This document shows positions 42,748-50,601 of a stretch of 64,000 nucleotides of DNA, in pieces (position 1 is the first letter of the stretch; every line of letters starts with the position of its first letter). The stretch comes from PFJX01 sp963713085 (lineage in GTDB: Bacteria; Pseudomonadota; Gammaproteobacteria; Burkholderiales; Thiobacillaceae). The notes under the pieces were generated by a model. It worked only from the letters and a program-made list of their open reading frames with translations, did no database searches and was not told the origin of the DNA. Position numbers and translations under genes: made by a program. Location of the stretch: assembly GCA_963713085.1 (NCBI GenBank), contig CAVQKQ010000016.1, positions 1 to 64,000 on the forward strand, given 5' to 3'.

Positions 42748-44490
42748 TCAGTCCCCCTCCGGCACAACGGGGATCTCGCCCGGGGGCGCGCTGGTCTTGT
42801 CGAATGGGGCGTCCGGCGGCACCGCCATGAAGCGCAGGGCGCCGGCCATGACGTGGGAGAACACCGGGGCGGCCACCAGGCCACCGTAATACTCCTTGCC
42901 CATGGGCTCGTCGATCATCACCGCCACCACCAGGCGCGGATTGGAAGCGGGGGCCAGGCCGACGAAGGAACTCACGTATTTTGTGGAAGAGTAGGCACCG
43001 CCCACCAGCTTGTGGGCGGTGCCGGTCTTGCCCGCCACCCGGTAGCCCACCACCCTGGCCTGGGGGGCGGTGCCGTCGTTGTGGGTGACCAATTCCAGCA
43101 TGGCCAGCACTTCCCTGGCGGTTTCGGCGCTCATGACCCGAGTGCCGACGGCGCGGGTTTCACGGCGCAGGGCCGTAAGCTGGGGCATGACGCCTTCGTT
43201 GGCGAATGCGGTGTAGGCGTGGGCCAGTTGCAGCAGACTGACGGACAGACCCATGCCGAAGGCCATGGTCGCCTTTTCGATGGGACGCCAGGTAGCGTAG
43301 GGGCGCAGGCGGCCGCTGGCCTCGCCGGGCATGCCGGACTTGGGCTGGGCGCCGAACCCTGCCCGGGTGAGCAGGTTCCAGTAGTCCTCGCCGTGGACCT
43401 TTTCCAGGGCGATCTTGGCCAGGGCGACGTTGCTGGAGACCTGGATGGCCTGAGCCACGGTCAGGACCCCCTTGGGATGGACGTCCGAGATGCGCTTTTC
43501 GCCCACCATGAGCCAACCCGGGCCGGTGTCGATCACGGTGTCCGGCGTGACCACCTTGGCGTCCAGGGCGGTGGCGACCATCATGGGCTTCATGGTGGAG
43601 CCGGGTTCGAAGGAATCGGTGACGGCCCGGTTGCGCAGCCGCTCCGGGGAGAAGGTGGAACGGGCGTTGGGGTTGTAGCTGGGGGTGTTGGCCAAGGCCA
43701 GGATCTCGCCGGTGCGGGCGTCCAGAACCACCACGGCCCCGGCCCGGGCCTGGTTCTGGGCCACCGCGTCGGAAAGTTCCCGGTAGGCGAGATATTGGAT
43801 ATGCTGGTTCACCGAGAGAGCCAGATCGCGGCCCGGCCGAGGGGCCTTGAGGCGTTCCAATACTTCCACCACATTGCCCAGACGATCGCGGATCACGCGC
43901 TTGGCCCCGGGTTCTCCGGCCAGCCAGCTCTGGTAGGTCAGCTCCAGCCCTTCCTGGCCGCGATCCTCCACGTCGGTGACCCCCAGGACCTGGGCGGTGA
44001 CCTCGCCGGCCGGGTAGTAACGGCGATACGCAGGCTTGGTGTAGAGACCGGCAATATGCAGGGCAGTGGCCCGTTCCACCTTGGGCGGCTCCACCAGGCG
44101 TTCGATGTAGACGAAGGCGTGGGACTTGTCAGCGAACAATCGGGCGAGCTGGTCCGGGTCCTTCTCAAGGATGCTGGCCAGTGCCTGGATCTGCGCCGGA
44201 GTCGGATTGGCTTCCCGCGGGTTGGCCCAGAGGGTTTCCACCGGTGTGCTCACCGCCAGGGGTTCGCCGCGTCGATCGGTGATCATGCCGCGATAGGCGG
44301 GGATGGGCACCACACGCTGGACCCGTTTTTCGCCTTCCTCGTTCAGGAAATCGTTATGCCAGACCTGAAGGTAGATGGCCCGCGCGACGAGGGCGGCGAA
44401 CCCACCGAATAGTAGGGCCAGGGTGAGACGCATGCGCCAGCGTTGGAGGTCCAGGTGCAGGAGGGGATGGGAGGCGCGCCGGGCGGTCAC
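42748..44490 (-). CDS. ftsI: Septal transpeptidase FtsI (PBP3)
   Basis: This 580-aa class B PBP has a transmembrane anchor (about 18-38, LTLALLFGGFAALVARAIYL), a pedestal domain and a transpeptidase with SxxK (FEPGSTMKPMM), SxN (SSNVALAKI) and KTG (AGKTGTAHK). It starts at GTG 44490, overlapping the ftsL stop (GTGA); the open frame to 44814 is antiparallel overlap with ftsL and rsmH. It cross-links septal peptidoglycan with FtsW. Confidence 0.94.
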   Translation of the reverse strand: MTARRASHPLLHLDLQRWRMRLTLALLFGGFAALVARAIYLQVWHNDFLNEEGEKRVQRVVPIPAYRGMITDRRGEPLAVSTPVETLWANPREANPTPAQIQALASILEKDPDQLARLFADKSHAFVYIERLVEPPKVERATALHIAGLYTKPAYRRYYPAGEVTAQVLGVTDVEDRGQEGLELTYQSWLAGEPGAKRVIRDRLGNVVEVLERLKAPRPGRDLALSVNQHIQYLAYRELSDAVAQNQARAGAVVVLDARTGEILALANTPSYNPNARSTFSPERLRNRAVTDSFEPGSTMKPMMVATALDAKVVTPDTVIDTGPGWLMVGEKRISDVHPKGVLTVAQAIQVSSNVALAKIALEKVHGEDYWNLLTRAGFGAQPKSGMPGEASGRLRPYATWRPIEKATMAFGMGLSVSLLQLAHAYTAFANEGVMPQLTALRRETRAVGTRVMSAETAREVLAMLELVTHNDGTAPQARVVGYRVAGKTGTAHKLVGGAYSSTKYVSSFVGLAPASNPRLVVAVMIDEPMGKEYYGGLVAAPVFSHVMAGALRFMAVPPDAPFDKTSAPPGEIPVVPEGD

Positions 44491-44759
44491 GGTTTCTCCC
44501 TGCCGTCCAGCACGTATACCCGGCTGGGGTCGGGCACGGACATGTGCAGCCGTCCCTTGGCCACTTCCTCCACCCGGTTGTGCATGAGCCAGGTGGAAAT
44601 CTCCAGTTGCAGTCGTCCCCATTCGATGTCCAGGTCTCGCGCCTTGGCCTGTTCGGATTGGAGCGACACAAAGAATTTGCGCGCCTGATGGCGCGCGGAG
44701 ACGACGGAGAGGGCGCAGGCGACCAGCACCGCGGTGAGCAGCAGGTTCAGCTTGACCAT
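44487..44759 (-). CDS. ftsL: Cell division protein FtsL
   Basis: This 90-aa bitopic protein begins MVKLNLLLTAVLVACALSVV (transmembrane), then a coiled-coil (QSEQAKARDLDIEWGRLQLE) and the C-terminal MSVPDPSRVYVLD typical of FtsL. ATG 44759 overlaps the end of rsmH by 13 nt. Confidence 0.9.
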   Translation of the reverse strand: MVKLNLLLTAVLVACALSVVSARHQARKFFVSLQSEQAKARDLDIEWGRLQLEISTWLMHNRVEEVAKGRLHMSVPDPSRVYVLDGREKP

Positions 44760-45706
44760 GTGGCCCCCGGTTCGCCGGTGCGAAGCGCCACCCGCATGAC
44801 CGCGCTGCGGGCACGGGGGTTGGCGGCGCATTCGGCCTCTCCGGCCTTGATGGCCTTGCCCACCACCTTTAGCCGGCCCGGGCGCAGGTTGGCCGCGCGC
44901 ACGGGTATTTCGGGGGGCGCCTGCTCCCCGATCGACTCCGCGCGCATGAATCGCTTCACCATCCTGTCTTCCAAAGAATGAAAGCTGATCACCACAAGCC
45001 GCCCGCCTGGCCGCAACAAGGCCACCCCTTGCGGGAGCGCCGTTTCGATCTCCTCAAGCTCCCGGTTAATGAAAATCCGCACAGCCTGAAAGGTGCGCGT
45101 CGCCGGGTCCTGGCCGCGCTCCCGGGTGCGTACCGCCCCGGCTGCAATGGCGGAGAGCTGCCAAGTCGTGGCGAGCGGCGTGACCGCGCGTGCCTTAACA
45201 ATCGCCCGCGCAACCTGCCTAGCAAACCGCTCTTCGCCATAGTCCCGGACAACTTGTGCAATCTCCTCTTCCGCCGCCTGGTTCAACCACTCCGCCGCCG
45301 TCATGCCCTGACTCGTGTCCATGCGCATGTCCAACGGGGCATCAAATCGAAAACTGAACCCCCTTGCCGCCTCGTCCAACTGGGGGCTGGATACCCCCAG
45401 ATCGAACAGCACACCATCCACAGCGTCCATGCCCAGATCCCGTACCGCCTTTTCCAGCCTGGAAAAGGGCGTGTGGACGATCGCGAATCGTCCGTCGTCC
45501 ATCATGTCCGCCGCCGCCACCGCCTGCGGGTCCCGGTCCAGGGCGATGAGCCTGCCCCCGTCGCCGAGCCGTCGCAGGATCGCCCGGCTGTGTCCGCCCC
45601 GGCCGAAGGTGGCATCCACATAGATGCCATCCGGCCGGATGTTCAATGCCTCGACCGCCGCTTCCAGCAGGACGCTGACATGGTGACTGGCGGCGTCCGT
45701 GCTCAC
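44747..45706 (-). CDS. rsmH: 16S rRNA m4C1402 methyltransferase RsmH
   Basis: This 319-aa SAM-dependent enzyme carries HVSVLLEAAVEALNIRPDGI, the SAM site DATFGRGGHSRAILRRLG, GVLFDLGVSSPQLDEAARGF and FHSLEDRMVKRFM. The start is GTG 45706 with GAGGAACGG upstream; an upstream ATG at 45856 lies within mraZ and is rejected. Confidence 0.94.
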   Translation of the reverse strand: MSTDAASHHVSVLLEAAVEALNIRPDGIYVDATFGRGGHSRAILRRLGDGGRLIALDRDPQAVAAADMMDDGRFAIVHTPFSRLEKAVRDLGMDAVDGVLFDLGVSSPQLDEAARGFSFRFDAPLDMRMDTSQGMTAAEWLNQAAEEEIAQVVRDYGEERFARQVARAIVKARAVTPLATTWQLSAIAAGAVRTRERGQDPATRTFQAVRIFINRELEEIETALPQGVALLRPGGRLVVISFHSLEDRMVKRFMRAESIGEQAPPEIPVRAANLRPGRLKVVGKAIKAGEAECAANPRARSAVMRVALRTGEPGATWSS

Positions 45707-45753
45707 ATCCGTTCCTCGCCCTTCCCGGAGGCTGCTCTGGTGAGGGCGCTTGC

Positions 45754-46227
45754 TCACAGCGAGAAGCCCTTGAGCTCCTCTGGCAGGGTTCCGTTCTGCA
45801 TGGCGGTGTTGAGCATCTCCGGCAACTTGGCGGCCTGTTCGTACAAGACCTGCCAATTGGCCTCGCTCCAGACCGCGAACTTGTTGCCCTGGCCTACCAT
45901 CACCACCTCTTTTTCCAACTGGGCGTACTTGCGCAAAATGGGTGGAACCAGGATGCGGCCGGCGGAATCCAGGCTGATTTCCTCGGCGGAGCCCACCACC
46001 AGCATCTTCAGTTGGCGGCTAACCGGGTCCATGCCGGGCAGGTTGTTGATCTGTCGTTCAATCACTTCCCACTCGGGATAGGGATAGAGCAGCAGGCAAC
46101 CATTCGTGGGGTCCAGGGTCAGAATCAGGTGACCAGCGCAGAGCGCCGCCAAGCGCTCGCGATAGCGCGCTGGAACGGACATGCGTCCTTTCCCGTCCAG
46201 CGCTAATTGCGTTGATCCCCGGAACAT
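45754..46227 (-). CDS. mraZ: Division/cell wall cluster regulator MraZ
   Basis: This 157-aa protein has two tandem SpoVT/AbrB-like domains: FRGSTQLALDGKGRMSVPAR and EEISLDSAGRILVPPILRKY. It binds GTGGG repeats in its own promoter and controls the dcw operon. ATG 46227 has GGAGAGAC upstream. It is the first gene of the cluster. Confidence 0.95.
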   Translation of the reverse strand: MFRGSTQLALDGKGRMSVPARYRERLAALCAGHLILTLDPTNGCLLLYPYPEWEVIERQINNLPGMDPVSRQLKMLVVGSAEEISLDSAGRILVPPILRKYAQLEKEVVMVGQGNKFAVWSEANWQVLYEQAAKLPEMLNTAMQNGTLPEELKGFSL

Positions 46228-46272
46228 CGTGTCTCTCCCCCTCTCGGCCCATTGGCATACACTTGGAAACAC

Positions 46273-46302
46273 CAAGTCACACCATATCCCACTGTTACCC
46301 AC
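46273..46302 (-). promoter_or_regulatory. MraZ-binding repeats upstream of mraZ
   Basis: On the minus strand three contiguous decamers read GTGGGTAACA (46302-46293), GTGGGATATG (46292-46283) and GTGTGACTTG (46282-46273), a 10-bp period typical of MraZ operators (TGGGA/T repeats). A fourth GTGGGA lies at 46323-46314, between the -35 and -10 elements. They lie at and just downstream of the predicted start site, fitting repression by MraZ. Confidence 0.75.
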
Positions 46303-46330
46303 TATAGAGAACTAAATTCCCACCCGTCAA
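46301..46330 (-). promoter_or_regulatory. Sigma-70 promoter of the dcw cluster (Pmra)
   Basis: The minus strand has TTGACG (46330-46325), an 18-nt spacer and TATAGT (46306-46301), about 75 nt before the mraZ ATG. Upstream, 46331-46484 holds no gene; it contains a perfect palindrome AAGTTAA-TGC-TTAACTT at 46422-46438 that could be an operator. Confidence 0.7.
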
Positions 46331-46484
46331 GCTGAAAAACCGGGATATTTGTAATGGCTTCAATGACTTACATAGGTGTTTCAGCGTGAAATACCCTTAG
46401 TAAATCGGGCTGTATAGAGTTAAGTTAATGCTTAACTTTAAGTTGTGTAACGAAGTGGGATGTGATGGCGCGTGAGCGGGGACG

Positions 46485-46511
46485 ATTCGCCGCCACAATG
46501 CGGTGGCGAAT
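46485..46511 (-). terminator. Hairpin downstream of rnpB
   Basis: ATTCGCCGCC (46485-46494) pairs with GGTGGCGAAT (46502-46511) with one G-T, loop of 7 nt. It lies 18 nt past the RNase P RNA 3' end. The RNA's own terminal stem, followed by CCCCCTTTTTC on the minus strand (46530-46520 region), may be the main terminator. Confidence 0.45.
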
Positions 46512-46528
46512 GATCACGCTGAAAAAGG

Positions 46529-46992
46529 GGGAGCCGGCCGATAAGCCGGGTTTTGTCGTGGGCAGTCATTCATCTGGGACGATGGTCGCCCATCGCCTCG
46601 TGCAGCCTACCCGCAGGCTCGGCGGGCCGTGTCATCGCCTGCTTATTTGGCCTTGCTCCGGGTGGGGTTTGGCCTGCCACGGATGTTGCCACCCGCGCGG
46701 TGAGCTCTTACCTGACCTGCCTTGCGGCAGGCCCGAGCGTCCTCTCGGACGTTCGCGCCATTTCAACCTTGCCTGATCCCACAACCGTTCCCCACTGAAG
46801 GGGGACTTGCAGCCGTAAGGCTGCAAGTCCGGTCGTGGGCCATCGGCGGTATGTTTTCTGTGCCACTTTCCGTCGCCTTGGGCCGAAAGACTGGGTCTTC
46901 CGGCTTATAGCGCCCAGGTGTTACCTGGCACCCTGCCCTCTGGAGCCCGGACTTTCCTCTGTGCGAACACAGCGACTGCCTGGCCGACTCCC
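46529..46992 (-). ncRNA. rnpB: RNase P RNA (bacterial type A) with enlarged variable arm
   Basis: The minus strand has the invariant landmarks in order: AGAGGAAAGTCCGGGCTCC (P4 5' side region), GCCAGGTAACACCTGG, GGAAAGTGGCACAGAAAACA, TACCGCCGATGGCCC, TAAGAGCTCACCGCG, CAAACCCCACCCGGAGCAAG and GCGGGTAGGCTGCACGAGG. The ends GGGAGTCGGCC and GGCCGGCTCCC pair as P1 (one G-U), fixing the limits. It is the ribozyme that matures tRNA 5' ends. At about 464 nt it is longer than the typical 350-400 nt; the excess lies in an arm containing GGACTTGCAGCC-TTAC-GGCTGCAAGTCC. A -10 TATACT sits at 47005-47000, 7 nt before the start. Confidence 0.9.
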
Positions 46993-47018
46993 GAGGCGGA
47001 GTATAGGCCAGTGTCTGC

Positions 47019-47903
47019 CTAAGGGGCGGTCAACCGGCGCATGGCCTCGAGATATTTCTCAGCGGTATTGGCCACGACATCAGGAGGCAGTTCCGGTCCA
47101 GGCGTCTGTTTGTTCCAACCCGAGGCGGTAAGCCAGTCACGGACATACTGTTTATCGAAGCTGGGTGGATTTTCGCCGACCCGATATTGGTCGGTTGGCC
47201 AGAACCGGGATGAGTCGGGGGTAAGCACCTCATCGATGAGGGTCAGGACGCCGTCTTCGTCCAGACCGAACTCGAACTTGGTGTCGGCAATGATGATGCC
47301 CCGGGTCAGCGCGTGCTCGGCGGCGGCCTGATAAAGGGCGATGGATGCCTCCCGCACCCTGGCGGCGTGGTCCGCGCCCAGCAGCACCTCGCATTGAGCG
47401 AAGTCGATATTCTCGTCATGAGCGCCGACTGCGGCCTTGGTGGACGGCGTAAATACAGGATGCGGCAATTTTTCGGCTTGCCTTAGCCCGGGGGGCAGCG
47501 GAATGCCGCATACCCGCCCGGTCTTCTGATAATCAGACCAGCCCGAGCCAACCAGGTACCCTCGCACGATGGCTTCCACGGGCAGCGCTTTGAGTCGCTT
47601 CACGACGATTGCGCGGCCAGAGACCTGGTCCTTTTCCTCGGGTCTGACCACACTTTCTGGTGCGTCGCCGGTGAGTTGGTTGGGCAATATGTCCTTGAGC
47701 TTGTCGAACCAAAAACCGGCCACGGCGGTAAGCACCTTGCCTTTGCCGGGGATGGGGGTGGGCAGGATCACATCGAAGGCGGACAGGCGGTCCGTGGTGA
47801 CAATCAGCATGCGCTTGTCGTCCACCGCGTAGATGTCGCGTACCTTGCCTTTGTGGATGAGGGGCAGGGATTGAATGGAGGTCTCGAACAGGGCTTCGGT
47901 CAT
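47019..47903 (-). CDS. purC: SAICAR synthase PurC
   Basis: This 294-aa enzyme joins CAIR and aspartate in purine synthesis (cytosol). It has HKGKVRDIYAVDDKRMLIVT (ATP loop), DRLSAFDVILPTPIPGKGKV, VRGYLVGSGWSDYQKTG, IIADTKFEFGLDEDG and DEVLTPDSSRFWP. It starts right after the terminator of the fba operon. Confidence 0.95.
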   Translation of the reverse strand: MTEALFETSIQSLPLIHKGKVRDIYAVDDKRMLIVTTDRLSAFDVILPTPIPGKGKVLTAVAGFWFDKLKDILPNQLTGDAPESVVRPEEKDQVSGRAIVVKRLKALPVEAIVRGYLVGSGWSDYQKTGRVCGIPLPPGLRQAEKLPHPVFTPSTKAAVGAHDENIDFAQCEVLLGADHAARVREASIALYQAAAEHALTRGIIIADTKFEFGLDEDGVLTLIDEVLTPDSSRFWPTDQYRVGENPPSFDKQYVRDWLTASGWNKQTPGPELPPDVVANTAEKYLEAMRRLTAP

Positions 47904-47917
47904 GATGGGTCCGAAAT

Positions 47918-47952
47918 GAAAAAGGGCGGCGGGGAGTTACCCCTCGCCGCCC
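47918..47952 (-). terminator. Intrinsic terminator of the tkt-gap-pgk-pyk-fba operon
   Basis: On the minus strand GGGCGGCG (47952-47945) and CGCCGCCC (47931-47924), with inner GGGG/CCCC, form a strong stem followed directly by TTTTTCA (47923-47917). It lies 35 nt past the fba stop. Confidence 0.85.
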
Positions 47953-47986
47953 CGAAATGTTACCGCGAGTCCGCTTGCGGATCGGA

Positions 47987-49054
47987 TCAGTTGACTTTGG
48001 GATCCAACTCGCCCTTGTCGTAGCGCTTCTGCATCTCCTCCAGGCTATAGACCTTGCTGATCTTGCTGGCCATGCCTGCGGAGCCGAAGGCTTCGTAGCG
48101 GGCGGAGCAGATGCCGCTCATCGCCTTGGTGGCTTCCTTGAGGAACTTGCGCGGGTCGAAGTTGGACTTGTTTTCCGCCAGATGCTTGCGGATGGAGCCG
48201 GTGGAGGCCATACGCAGGTCGGTGTCGATGTTGACCTTGCGCACGCCGTTCTTGATGCCTTCGACGATCTCGCTGACCGGCACGCCGTAGGTCTGGCCCA
48301 TGTCGCCGCCGTAGCTGTTGATGATGGCGAGCCAGTCTTCCGGCACCGAAGAGGAACCGTGCATAACGAGGTGGACATTGGGGATGCGGCCGTGAATGTC
48401 GCGCACGCGGTCGATGCGCAGCACCTTGCCGGTCGGCTTCTGGGTGAACTTGTAGGCGCCGTGGCTGGTGCCGATGGCGATCGCCAGGGCGTCGACCTTG
48501 GTCTTGGAGACGAAATCGGCGGCCTCGTCGGGATCGGTCAGCAACTGGTCATGAGACAGCGCGCCCTCGGCGCCGTGGCCATCTTCCTCGCCAGCCATGC
48601 CGGATTCCAGAGAGCCCAGGCAGCCCAGTTCGCCTTCCACGGAAACGCCGCAGGCATGGGCCAGTTCCACCACATGCGCGGTGGTATCGACGTTGTACTC
48701 GTAGGTGGACGGGGTCTTGCCGTCGGTACCCAGGGAGCCGTCCATCATCACCGAGCTGAAGCCGGACTGGATCGAGCGGAAGCATATGCTGGGGGAGGCG
48801 CCATGATCCTGGTGCATGCACACCGGAATCTGGGGATATTGCTCGATCGCGGCGAGGATCAGGTGGCGCAGGAACGGTTCGCCGGCGTAGGAACGGGCAC
48901 CGGCGGAGCCTTGCAGGATCACCGGGCTGTTGACGGCGGCGGCGGCCTGCATGATGGCCTGCACCTGTTCCATGTTGTTGACGTTGAAAGCGGGTAGACC
49001 GTAGCCGTTCTCGGCGGCGTGGTCGAGCAACTGACGGAGGGAAATCAGAGCCAT
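47987..49054 (-). CDS. fba: Fructose-bisphosphate aldolase, class II (Calvin-cycle subtype)
   Basis: This 355-aa zinc aldolase interconverts fructose-1,6-bisphosphate with DHAP and G3P. It has ALISLRQLLDHAAENGYGLP, LQGSAGARSYAG, CMHQDHGASPSICFRSIQSG (zinc His), VSVEGELGCLGSLESG, VMHGSSSVPEDW and GVRKVNIDTDLRMASTG. The length and ELGCLGS form match the subtype B aldolases used in both the Calvin cycle and gluconeogenesis. It is the last gene of the sugar-phosphate operon. Confidence 0.95.
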   Translation of the reverse strand: MALISLRQLLDHAAENGYGLPAFNVNNMEQVQAIMQAAAAVNSPVILQGSAGARSYAGEPFLRHLILAAIEQYPQIPVCMHQDHGASPSICFRSIQSGFSSVMMDGSLGTDGKTPSTYEYNVDTTAHVVELAHACGVSVEGELGCLGSLESGMAGEEDGHGAEGALSHDQLLTDPDEAADFVSKTKVDALAIAIGTSHGAYKFTQKPTGKVLRIDRVRDIHGRIPNVHLVMHGSSSVPEDWLAIINSYGGDMGQTYGVPVSEIVEGIKNGVRKVNIDTDLRMASTGSIRKHLAENKSNFDPRKFLKEATKAMSGICSARYEAFGSAGMASKISKVYSLEEMQKRYDKGELDPKVN

Positions 49055-49081
49055 CTGGGAATCTCCTGTTAGGTGTGTGGT

Positions 49082-50515
49082 TTAGGACTTTTTGCGTTCG
49101 CCGACGCAGACGATCTTCATGGTGTTGGTGCCACCTGGTTTGCCGATGGGCTCGCCGATGGTCAACAAAATTAGATCGCCGTTGCGAACCGCGCCGCGCC
49201 TGCGAAGTTCGTCTTCCGCTTCGGTGAGGAGCTGGTCGCGCTCGTTGGTGGAAGGTCTGAAATTGACTGGGTATACACCGCGGAAGAGGGTAACTTTTCT
49301 ACGGGTTTCGACCTCCGGCGTCAAGGCGTAGATCGGCACATGTGTGCTGATGCGGGACATCCATAGCGCAGTGGAGCCGGACTGGGTCATGGCGGCGATG
49401 GCCTTGATGTTCAGGTGCAGGGAAGTGAAGGCGGCCGACATGGCGATGGCTTCGTCCATGCGCAGGAATCCCTGGTCGAACACCCGCGTGGTGGCCATGG
49501 GGTCGTATTCCTTTTCCGCCTCGAGGCAGACCCGGTGCATGGCCTGGACTGCTTCCAAGGGGTACTTGCCGGCGGCGGTCTCGGCCGAAAGCATCACCGC
49601 GTCGGTGCCGTCCAGCACGGCGTTGGCCACGTCGGAGACCTCGGCACGGGTGGGGATGGCGCTGGTGATCATCGACTCCATCATCTGGGTCGCGGTGATC
49701 ACCAGCTTGTTCTTGTCACGCGCCATACGGATCATGCGTTTCTGCAGGGCAGGGACAGCGGCATCGCCCACTTCGACGCCCAGATCGCCACGCGCCACCA
49801 TGATGGCATCGGAGGCGTCGATGATCTCCTCCAGGGCCTCGATGGCCTCGGCGCGCTCGATCTTGGCGAGTATCCAGGCCTTGCCGCCGGCCGCCCGCAG
49901 GATTTCCCGGGCCTGCCGCATGTCGGCGGCGGAGCGGGGAAAAGACACCGCCAGGTAGTCCGCCTTGATCAGGGCGGCGGTCTTGATGTCGGCGATATCC
50001 TTCTCGGTCAGCGCGGAGGCAGAGAGTCCACCACCCTTGCGGTTGATGCCCTTGTTGTTGGACAGCACACCGCCCTGCACGACTTTGCAGTAGACCTCGC
50101 TTCCCTTGACCTCTTCGACCCACATCTCGATGCGGCCGTCGTCCAACAGGAGGGTGGCCCCCCGGGCCACGTCCTTGACCAGATCCTTGTAGTCCAGGCC
50201 GACCCGTTCCTGGTTGCCCAATTCGCAGGCGGCATCCAGGATGAACTTGTCGCCGGGTTCAAGTGTGATCTTGCCGTCCTTGAATTTGCCGATGCGGATC
50301 TTGGGACCCTGCAGATCCACCAGCACGCCCACGGCGCGTCCACGGGTCTTGGCCAGGGAGCGCACCAGTTCACAGCGCTGCTGGTGCTCCTCGGGCTTGC
50401 CGTGGGAGAAATTGAGACGGATGACGTCCACGCCCGCCTCGATCATCCTATCCAATATCTTGGGGTCGGAACAGGCGGGGCCGAGGGTGGCGACGATTTT
50501 GGTTCTACGCAGCAT
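49082..50515 (-). CDS. pyk: Pyruvate kinase
   Basis: This 477-aa enzyme converts PEP and ADP to pyruvate and ATP. It begins MLRRTKIVATLGPACSDPKI and has LNFSHGKPEEHQQR, ILAKIERAEAIEALEEI (active-site Lys/Glu), MVARGDLGVEVG, ITATQMMESMI and DGTDAVMLSAETAAGKYP. The C-terminal allosteric domain is present. It lies between pgk and fba on the same strand. Confidence 0.95.
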   Translation of the reverse strand: MLRRTKIVATLGPACSDPKILDRMIEAGVDVIRLNFSHGKPEEHQQRCELVRSLAKTRGRAVGVLVDLQGPKIRIGKFKDGKITLEPGDKFILDAACELGNQERVGLDYKDLVKDVARGATLLLDDGRIEMWVEEVKGSEVYCKVVQGGVLSNNKGINRKGGGLSASALTEKDIADIKTAALIKADYLAVSFPRSAADMRQAREILRAAGGKAWILAKIERAEAIEALEEIIDASDAIMVARGDLGVEVGDAAVPALQKRMIRMARDKNKLVITATQMMESMITSAIPTRAEVSDVANAVLDGTDAVMLSAETAAGKYPLEAVQAMHRVCLEAEKEYDPMATTRVFDQGFLRMDEAIAMSAAFTSLHLNIKAIAAMTQSGSTALWMSRISTHVPIYALTPEVETRRKVTLFRGVYPVNFRPSTNERDQLLTEAEDELRRRGAVRNGDLILLTIGEPIGKPGGTNTMKIVCVGERKKS

Positions 50516-50530
50516 GGTTTAGGGGGACGG

Positions 50531-50594
50531 GGACGGCAGGGTAAGGGAAACGTAACAGCGCCCGCCCCTGCCGTCCTTTTGTCCCGTTTCCCTT
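50531..50594 (-). other. Interleaved inverted repeats (possible pseudoknot) between pgk and pyk
   Basis: Stem 1 is GGACGGCAGGG (50531-50541) with CCCTGCCGTCC (50566-50576), 11 perfect pairs. Stem 2 is AAGGGAAACG (50543-50552) with CGTTTCCCTT (50585-50594), 10 perfect pairs. The left arm of stem 2 lies in the loop of stem 1 and its right arm lies beyond, an H-type pseudoknot order, or two mutually exclusive hairpins. It fills most of the 86-nt intercistronic gap. No T-run follows on the minus strand, so simple termination is unlikely. Confidence 0.6.
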
Positions 50595-50601
50595 CTTTCG
50601 G

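Noticed and set aside
42853..44412. 519-codon plus-strand ORF
   Set aside because: Antisense of ftsI, a product of GC-rich codon bias.
47000..47030. Full -35/-10 promoter for rnpB
   Set aside because: TATACT is well placed, but the only TTGAC-like hexamer is 23 nt upstream, too far; only the -10 is claimed.
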